NCBI RefSeq assembly: GCF_003347635.1
Contig: NZ_QDFY01000007.1
Span: 102,501 to 166,500 of the forward strand
Direction: 5' to 3'
Length of the DNA stretch: 64,000 nucleotides
Origin: Sphingosinicella terrae
GTDB taxonomy: Bacteria; Pseudomonadota; Alphaproteobacteria; Sphingomonadales; Sphingomonadaceae
In this document: positions 58,470-64,000 of the stretch, in pieces
Position numbering within the stretch: the stretch's first letter is position 1
Layout: every line of letters begins with the position of its first letter
The notes under the pieces: model-generated
Databases searched by the model: none
The model's input: the letters and a program-made list of their open reading frames with translations, nothing else
What the model was told of the DNA's origin: nothing
Translations under genes and position numbers: made by a program

Positions 58470-59645
58470 ATGATCTTCCAGGCACTTGGGCGCTCCGCCT
58501 TCGGCGCGGCGTGCGCGCTTCTTTTCCTTTCCGGCTGCGCCGGCGAAGCCCCGCCTCCCCCTCCGCCACCGGAGGTCGAGGTGGTCCAAATTCGGGCGCA
58601 ACCGGTGCCGAACGTGATCGAGCTGCCCGGCCGGGTGCAGGCGGTGCGGACGGCGGAGGTGCGGGCGCGGGTCGACGGCATCGTCCAGCGCCGCCTCTAC
58701 GAGGAGGGCACCGATATCGGTGCCGGCCAGGGCCTGTTCGCGATCGATCCGCGCGAGCTTCGCGCCAGCCTGAGCGCGATGCAGGCGACGCTGGCCCGGG
58801 CCCAGGCCAATGCCTCCAACGCGCAGCAGGACGTCGATCGCTATCGCGGGCTGGTCGAGCAGCAGGCGATCAGCCAGCAGGAATATGATTCGGCGGTCGC
58901 CCGGCTGCGGACGGCGCAGGCGGACGTCGCCCAGGCGCGCGCGCAGGTCGAGAGCGCCCGCCTGACGCTGAGCTACACGACGGTGCGCGCGCCGATCGCC
59001 GGCCGGGCGGGCCGCGCCCAGGTCACCGAGGGTGCGCTGGTCAGCGCCGCGGCGGGAACGCTGCTCACCACGGTCGAGCAGATCGACCGCGTCTTCGTCA
59101 ATTTCGGCCAGTCCAGCTCGGAGCTGCTGGCGCTTCGGCGGAGCATGGCCTCCGGCCAGCTGTCGATCGAGTCGCTGGGGCAGGTCCAGGTCGAGCTCGA
59201 GCTCGAGGACGGCACCACCTACGGCATCATGGGCCATATCGACTTCCTCGACCTGGCGATCGACGAGGGGACCGGCACGGCCGCGCTCCGGGCCGAGTTC
59301 CCCAATCCCGGCCGGCTGCTGCTGCCGGGGCAGTTCGTCCGTGCCCGCATCCGCGCCGGCACCCGCGCCGACGGCATTCTCGTTCCCCAGCGCGCGGTCC
59401 GGGTCGGCGAGACCGGCGGCAGCGTGATGGTGGTCGGCGCGAACAATGTCGCGGAAGTGCGTCAGGTCCGTCTCGGCGAGCTGATCGGCAGCGCCTGGAT
59501 CATCCGCGACGGTCTGCGGCCGGGAGACCGGGTGATCGTCAACGGGCTGCAGAAGGTCCAGGCCGGACAGCCGGTGCGGATCGCGGCGCCTTCCGGCAGG
59601 CGTCGCGCCGCGGCGCCTGCCGCCACGCCCGCCGCCGCCCGTTGA
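58470..59645 (+). CDS. RND efflux periplasmic adaptor (AcrA/MexA type)
   Basis: This 391-residue lipoprotein has lipobox LSGCAGE, then a proline run, the barrel-sandwich halves (RVDGIVQRRLYEEGTDIGAG, TTVRAPIAGRAGRAQVTEGA), an alpha-hairpin of about 60 residues and the beta-barrel with LLLPGQFVRARI. It links the pump to the outer-membrane channel. It is the first gene of the RND operon, 10 bases before the pump gene, and lies 49 bases after the palindromic operator. Confidence 0.95.
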   Translation: MIFQALGRSAFGAACALLFLSGCAGEAPPPPPPPEVEVVQIRAQPVPNVIELPGRVQAVRTAEVRARVDGIVQRRLYEEGTDIGAGQGLFAIDPRELRASLSAMQATLARAQANASNAQQDVDRYRGLVEQQAISQQEYDSAVARLRTAQADVAQARAQVESARLTLSYTTVRAPIAGRAGRAQVTEGALVSAAAGTLLTTVEQIDRVFVNFGQSSSELLALRRSMASGQLSIESLGQVQVELELEDGTTYGIMGHIDFLDLAIDEGTGTAALRAEFPNPGRLLLPGQFVRARIRAGTRADGILVPQRAVRVGETGGSVMVVGANNVAEVRQVRLGELIGSAWIIRDGLRPGDRVIVNGLQKVQAGQPVRIAAPSGRRRAAAPAATPAAAR

Positions 59646-59655
59646 GGATCGCGAG

Positions 59656-62600
59656 ATGAGCCCCCGCTTCTTCATCGACCGGCCGATCTTCGCCTGGGTC
59701 GTCGCCTTGTGCATCAGCCTCGCCGGAATGCTCGCGCTGACCGGGCTCTCGGTCGAGCAATATCCCTCGGTCGCGCCGCCCAGCCTGACGATGCGCGTCA
59801 CCTATCCCGGCGCGGACGCGGCGACGCTCGAGCAGAACGTCACCCAGGTGATCGAGCAGGAGCTGAACGGCGTCGAAGGCTTCCTCTACATGTCGTCGAC
59901 GAGCAACTCGAACGGCTCGGCGACGATCACCATCACCTTCGAGACCGGGACCGACATCGACAAGGCGCAGATGGACGTCCAGAACCGCCTCACGCTGGTC
60001 GAGCAGCGGCTGCCGGAGGAGGTCCGGCGCCTGGGCATCCCGGTGCGTGAAGCCAATAGCGGATTCCTGCTGCTGGTCGCCATCGGCTCCAAGACCGGGA
60101 GCACCGACCAGCTCGCGCTCGGCAACTTCGCCAACGCCCGCATCGTCGACGAATTGCGGCGCGTCGAAGGCGTCGGCGACGTCCAGGTCTTCGCCTCGCC
60201 TTATGCCATGCGGGTCTGGCTCGATCCGGAAAAGCTGGCCAGCTATCGGCTCTCGGCGTCGGAAGCGCTGGCGGCGGTGCGCGAGCAGAACAGCCAGAGC
60301 CCCGGCGGCCAGATCGGCGATCTCCCGATCTCCGGCGATACCGAGATCAACGCGACGATCCTCACGCAGGGCCGCTTCACGACGCCCGAGGAATTCTCGA
60401 GCATCATCCTCAGGGCCAATCCCGATGGCTCGGCGGTCACCCTGGGCGACGTCGCCCGGGTCGAGCTCGGCGCGCAGGTCTATTTATTCGATTCCGAGCT
60501 CAACGGCCGGCCGGCCGCCATGGTCGCGATCCAGATGACTCCGGGCGCCAACGCCCTTTCCACCGCCCATGGCGTGCGGACGCGGATGGCGGAGCTGGCG
60601 GAGACCTTCCCCGAGGATATCCGCTGGGAGGTGCCCTACGACACCACCCTCTTCATCGACGAATCGATCAGCGAGGTGCTCAAGACGCTGGTGGAGGCGA
60701 TGGTGCTCGTCTTCCTGGTCATGTTCCTCTTCCTGCAGAATTGGCGCGCGACCCTGATCCCGACCATCGTCGTGCCGATCGCCCTGCTCGGCGCCTGCCT
60801 CGGCCTGTGGGCGTTCGGATTCTCGATCAACGTGCTCTCGCTGTTCGGCATGGTGCTCGCCATCGGCATCCTCGTCGACGACGCCATCGTCGTGATCGAA
60901 AATGTCGAGCGGATCATGGCGGAGGAGGGGCTGTCGCCCTATCAGGCCACCGTCAAGGCGATGCGCCAGATCACCGGGGCGATCGTCGGCATCACACTGG
61001 TGCTGATGGCCGTCTTCGTGCCCATGGCCTTCTTTCCGGGCACCACGGGCCAGATCTACCGACAGTTCGCGATGACGCTGATCGTCTCGATCGGCTTTTC
61101 CGCCCTGATGGCCCTGTCGCTGACGCCGGCGCTCTGCGCCACCTTCCTGAAGCCGCATCAGGCGGCGCAGGGGACGCCGCCGAACCGGGTCGCGCGCTGG
61201 TCGAGGGCCTTCTTCGGGCGCTTCAACAGGTGGTTCGATCGCACCACCGACCGCTACCAGATGCGGGTGGGACGGATGCTCGCGGCGCCGCTGCGCTGGC
61301 TCGCCGTCTTCGCCCTGATGCTCGGCCTGACCCTGATCCTGTTCACCCGGCTTCCCGGCGGTTTCCTCCCCGCTGAGGACCAGGGCGTCGCGATCACCGT
61401 CGTCCAGGCGCCTCCGGGAGCGACCCGGGCGCGCACCGAGGAGGCGGTCCGGCAGGCCCGCGCCTTCTATCGGGAGCAGGCCACCACCGAGAATATCGTC
61501 GTCATCCGCGGCTTCAGCTTCTTCGGCGAGGGCCAGGCCAATGCGATGATGTTCACCACCTTGAAGCCGTGGGAGGAGCGACCCGGCGTCGAGAACAGTT
61601 CGCTCACGCTCGTCCAGCAGGCCATGGGCCATCTCATGCAGATCAAGGAGGCGATGGCCTTCGCGCTCAATCCCCCGGCGATTCCGGAGCTGGGAACGGC
61701 GGGCGGCTTCACCTTCAAGCTGGAGGACCGCGGCGGCAATGGCTACGCGGCCTTGCTGGCCGCCCGGAACCAGCTGATCGGTGCCGCCAGCCAGAGCCCG
61801 ATCCTGACCGGCGTGCGGCCCGAGGGCCAGGAGGACGCGCCGCAGCTGCGCATCACCATCGACCGTATCGAAGCCCGAGCGCTCGGTCTCGCCATCGGCG
61901 ACGTCAACGCCACCCTGGCGATGGCGTTCGGCAGCGCCTACGCCAACGACTTCACCTATGAGGGGCGTGTGCTGCGTGTCCTCCTCCAGGCGGACGCGCC
62001 CTATCGCATGACGCCCGAGGACGTCCTGGCGCTGCGGGTGCGCAACGAAGCGGGCGAGATGGTCCCGTTCGGTTCCTTCACCCGCGCCGAGTGGACTTCC
62101 GGGCCGCAGCAGCTCCAGCGCTATAACGGCTACCCGGCGATGACCATCTCAGGACAGGCGGCGCCCGGCCGGTCGACCGGAGAGGCGATGAACGAGATGG
62201 AGCGGCTGGCGGCCGAGCTGCCGGACGGCTTCGCCTATGAGTGGACCGGCATCGCCTACGAGGAAAAGCAGGCTGCGGGGCAGATCGGCATGCTGCTCGG
62301 TCTCTCGCTGCTCGTCGTCTTCCTGCTGCTCGCCGCCTTGTACGAGAGCTGGGCCATCCCGGTGTCAGTGCTGCTGGTGGTGCCGCTGGGCGTACTCGGC
62401 GCCATCCTGCTCACCATGACGCGCGGGCTTTCGGCGGACGTCTATTTCAACGTCGGCCTGATCACGATCATCGGCCTGGCCGCGAAGAATGCGATCCTGA
62501 TCGTCGAGTTCGCGATCGAGCAGGAGGCGCAGGGCAAGAGTCCGCTGGAGGCGACGATGGAGGCGGTGAAGCTCCGACTGCGGCCGATCATCATGACCTC

Positions 62601-62829
62601 CCTGGCCTTCGTCGGCGGCATGATCCCGCTCTTCATCGCCAGCGGCGCCGGCGCTGCCAGCCGGCGCGCGGTCGGCACCGGGGTGATGGGCGGGATGATC
62701 GCCGCCACCATCCTCGGGATCTTCTTCATCCCCGTCTTCTACCTGTCGGTGCGCCGCTGGCTGAGCCGCCGCCGCGCGCCGACCCAGCCCGGTACCGCCG
62801 CCGGCCCAACGGAAACCGCTCATGTCTAG
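59656..62829 (+). CDS. RND multidrug efflux pump (AcrB/MexB type)
   Basis: This 1057-residue HAE1-family transporter has twelve transmembrane segments. It begins FFIDRPIFAWVVALCISLAG. The proton relay residues are present: the Asp pair in AIGILVDDAIVVIENVER and the Lys in GLAAKNAILIVEFA. Two large periplasmic loops carry the porter and funnel domains. It exports drugs or solvents with the adaptor and OMF. Its stop overlaps the OMF start (ATGTCTAG, 8 bases). Confidence 0.97.
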   Translation: MSPRFFIDRPIFAWVVALCISLAGMLALTGLSVEQYPSVAPPSLTMRVTYPGADAATLEQNVTQVIEQELNGVEGFLYMSSTSNSNGSATITITFETGTDIDKAQMDVQNRLTLVEQRLPEEVRRLGIPVREANSGFLLLVAIGSKTGSTDQLALGNFANARIVDELRRVEGVGDVQVFASPYAMRVWLDPEKLASYRLSASEALAAVREQNSQSPGGQIGDLPISGDTEINATILTQGRFTTPEEFSSIILRANPDGSAVTLGDVARVELGAQVYLFDSELNGRPAAMVAIQMTPGANALSTAHGVRTRMAELAETFPEDIRWEVPYDTTLFIDESISEVLKTLVEAMVLVFLVMFLFLQNWRATLIPTIVVPIALLGACLGLWAFGFSINVLSLFGMVLAIGILVDDAIVVIENVERIMAEEGLSPYQATVKAMRQITGAIVGITLVLMAVFVPMAFFPGTTGQIYRQFAMTLIVSIGFSALMALSLTPALCATFLKPHQAAQGTPPNRVARWSRAFFGRFNRWFDRTTDRYQMRVGRMLAAPLRWLAVFALMLGLTLILFTRLPGGFLPAEDQGVAITVVQAPPGATRARTEEAVRQARAFYREQATTENIVVIRGFSFFGEGQANAMMFTTLKPWEERPGVENSSLTLVQQAMGHLMQIKEAMAFALNPPAIPELGTAGGFTFKLEDRGGNGYAALLAARNQLIGAASQSPILTGVRPEGQEDAPQLRITIDRIEARALGLAIGDVNATLAMAFGSAYANDFTYEGRVLRVLLQADAPYRMTPEDVLALRVRNEAGEMVPFGSFTRAEWTSGPQQLQRYNGYPAMTISGQAAPGRSTGEAMNEMERLAAELPDGFAYEWTGIAYEEKQAAGQIGMLLGLSLLVVFLLLAALYESWAIPVSVLLVVPLGVLGAILLTMTRGLSADVYFNVGLITIIGLAAKNAILIVEFAIEQEAQGKSPLEATMEAVKLRLRPIIMTSLAFVGGMIPLFIASGAGAASRRAVGTGVMGGMIAATILGIFFIPVFYLSVRRWLSRRRAPTQPGTAAGPTETAHV

Positions 62830-64000
62830 ACTGACCCCGCTCGGCCTCGCCTTGCTCCTCGCCGGCTGCAACCTCGCGCCGCCGCACCAGCGGCCCGATC
62901 TTCCCGCCCCTTCCGACTTCCCGGCGGATTATTCCGGCGACGTCGAGCTCGGCCGCCGGGCGGCCGAGATCGGCTGGCGCGACTTCTTCGCCGATCCCCG
63001 GCTGGCGAGCCTGGTCGAGGCCGCGCTCCAGCGCAATCGCGACCTGGCGGTGGCGGTGGCGCGGATCGAGGAAGCGCGTGGCCTCTACCGCATCCAGCGC
63101 GCCGACCAGCTGCCGACCTTGGGCGCCTTCGGCGAAGCCGGGATCAGCCGCACGCCCGGCGCCGCCACCGGCATCCCCGGCGCCTCGTCCTCCACCGACG
63201 AGCGCTATGCGATCGGGGTCGGCGTCACCGGCTTCGAGCTCGATTTCTGGGGGCGCGTGCGCAATCTCAGCGAAGCGGCGCGGGCCGAATATCTCGCCAC
63301 CGTCCAGGCCGAGCGCGCCTTCCGGCTGGCACTGATCCGCGACGTCGCTTCGGCCTATTTCGGCTCGCGCGAGGCGGCGGAGCGGATCGAGCTGGCCGAG
63401 GCGACGGTGCGAAGCCGACAGGAAGGCGTCCGGATCGCCCGGCTCCGCCTCGACGCCGGCGTCACCTCGGCGCTCGATTTCCGCCAGGCGGAGTCGCTGC
63501 TCACCCAGGCCGAGACGGAGCTCGCGGCGCTGCGCCTCGCTCTCGCCCGCAGCGACAATTTCCTCGGCGTCCTCGTCGGCGGTTCGATCTCCGAGCCGCT
63601 CCCCGAGCCGCTGCCGCTGGCGGCCCAGAAGAATGGCGAGCGGATCGCCGCCGGCCTTCCGTCCGAGCTCATGGTCGTCCGGCCCGACGTGGTCGCCGCC
63701 GAGGAAAGGCTGCGCGCCGCTCGCGCCAATGTCGGAGCCGCCCGCGCCGCCTTCTTCCCATCCATCTCGCTGACGGGAAATGCCGGATTCGCCTCGACCG
63801 CTCTGGGCAGCCTGATCGGCGGCGACGGCCTGAGCTGGAGCTTCACGCCGGCGATCGACCTGCCCATCTTCGATTGGGGGCGACGCGAAGGAAACCTTAC
63901 CGCCTCGCGGGCGCGGGAGCAGGCGGCGCTCGCCGCCTATGAGGGGATATTGCAGCAGGCGTTCCGCGAGGTCGCCGACGCGCTCGCCGGCCGGCGCTGG
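62822..64000 (+). CDS. RND outer-membrane factor (NodT/OprM family), 3' end cut
   Basis: This lipoprotein (LLLAGCNLAPPHQRPDLP) has the NodT-family hallmarks: IGWRDFFADPRLASLVEAAL, RNRDLAVAVARIEEARGLYR, ELDFWGRVRNLSEAARAEYL, the LRLDAGVTSALDFRQAESLL repeat and FFPSISLTGNAGFASTALGS. 393 codons are inside the window, and the usual length is about 470, so some 70-80 codons are missing at the end. It completes the tripartite pump. Confidence 0.95.
   Translation, partial: MSRLTPLGLALLLAGCNLAPPHQRPDLPAPSDFPADYSGDVELGRRAAEIGWRDFFADPRLASLVEAALQRNRDLAVAVARIEEARGLYRIQRADQLPTLGAFGEAGISRTPGAATGIPGASSSTDERYAIGVGVTGFELDFWGRVRNLSEAARAEYLATVQAERAFRLALIRDVASAYFGSREAAERIELAEATVRSRQEGVRIARLRLDAGVTSALDFRQAESLLTQAETELAALRLALARSDNFLGVLVGGSISEPLPEPLPLAAQKNGERIAAGLPSELMVVRPDVVAAEERLRAARANVGAARAAFFPSISLTGNAGFASTALGSLIGGDGLSWSFTPAIDLPIFDWGRREGNLTASRAREQAALAAYEGILQQAFREVADALAGRRW

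Overview
This 64 kb, high-GC window looks like chromosome from an alphaproteobacterium, most likely in Sphingomonadales. The evidence is the LigM-type O-demethylase with LigI/LigK/LigU-like pyrone-dicarboxylate genes, the GAAC-N7-GAAC LexA boxes in front of imuA-imuB-dnaE2, and the GGAAAAGTGGGAACCGGTTT palindromic repeat common in alphaproteobacteria. I cannot name a species. I see no rRNA, tRNA, CRISPR array, prophage or intact insertion sequence.

Layout. 1-2.3 kb: 5' part of a kinesin-light-chain-like TPR protein and a Yip1-family membrane protein. 2.2-8.1 kb: histidine utilisation (hutI, hutU, hutH on the minus strand, hutG divergent). A 454-bp cassette with terminal inverted repeats and a frameshifted four-helix-bundle (S23/IVP-type) gene sits exactly between hutU and hutH. 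8.1-12.8 kb: flotillin/YqiJ pair, flavin reductase, lipoprotein, queG. 12.9-20.9 kb: NatAB-like ABC exporter, VOC protein, membrane adenylate cyclase, class V aminotransferase, PEP-mutase-like lyase, and a PadR regulator with a membrane protein and a clear palindromic operator. 21-25.8 kb: an operon of M16 metalloprotease, LytS-type kinase and LytTR regulator. 25.9-31.6 kb: SOS mutagenesis cassette imuA-imuB-dnaE2 behind two overlapping LexA boxes; palindromic repeats lie in frame inside imuB and dnaE2.

32.1-40.6 kb and 46.7-52.5 kb together describe use of lignin-type methoxylated aromatics and disposal of the methyl carbon. There is an aldehyde dehydrogenase, ligK/ligU/ligI-like genes of the protocatechuate 4,5-cleavage pathway, ligM (tetrahydrofolate-dependent vanillate/3-O-methylgallate demethylase), metF, purU, fdhD and an NAD-dependent molybdenum formate dehydrogenase, fdsGBA-D. 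The implied route is methoxyl to 5-methyl-THF to 5,10-methylene-THF to 10-formyl-THF to formate to CO2 plus NADH. The ring-cleavage dioxygenase and folD are not in the window.

40.7-46.1 kb: mechanosensitive channel, a membrane-anchored LuxR-type HTH protein with a DUF4199 neighbour, and a CHASE2-degenerate GGDEF-EAL phosphodiesterase. At 46.4-46.6 kb is a small unit that I find the least explained: a symmetric pair of CtrA-like boxes, an 11-codon Trp-rich ORF with a good Shine-Dalgarno, and a strong terminator. 53-58 kb: VOC protein, aldo/keto reductase, PEP carboxylase. 57.7-64 kb: TetR regulator divergent from a complete-looking RND efflux operon (adaptor, pump, outer-membrane factor cut by the window end) with a palindromic operator between them.

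Long open frames antisense to many genes are a by-product of high-GC codon use and were left out. Starts were chosen by Shine-Dalgarno spacing, operon overlaps and family length; several are GTG or TTG.
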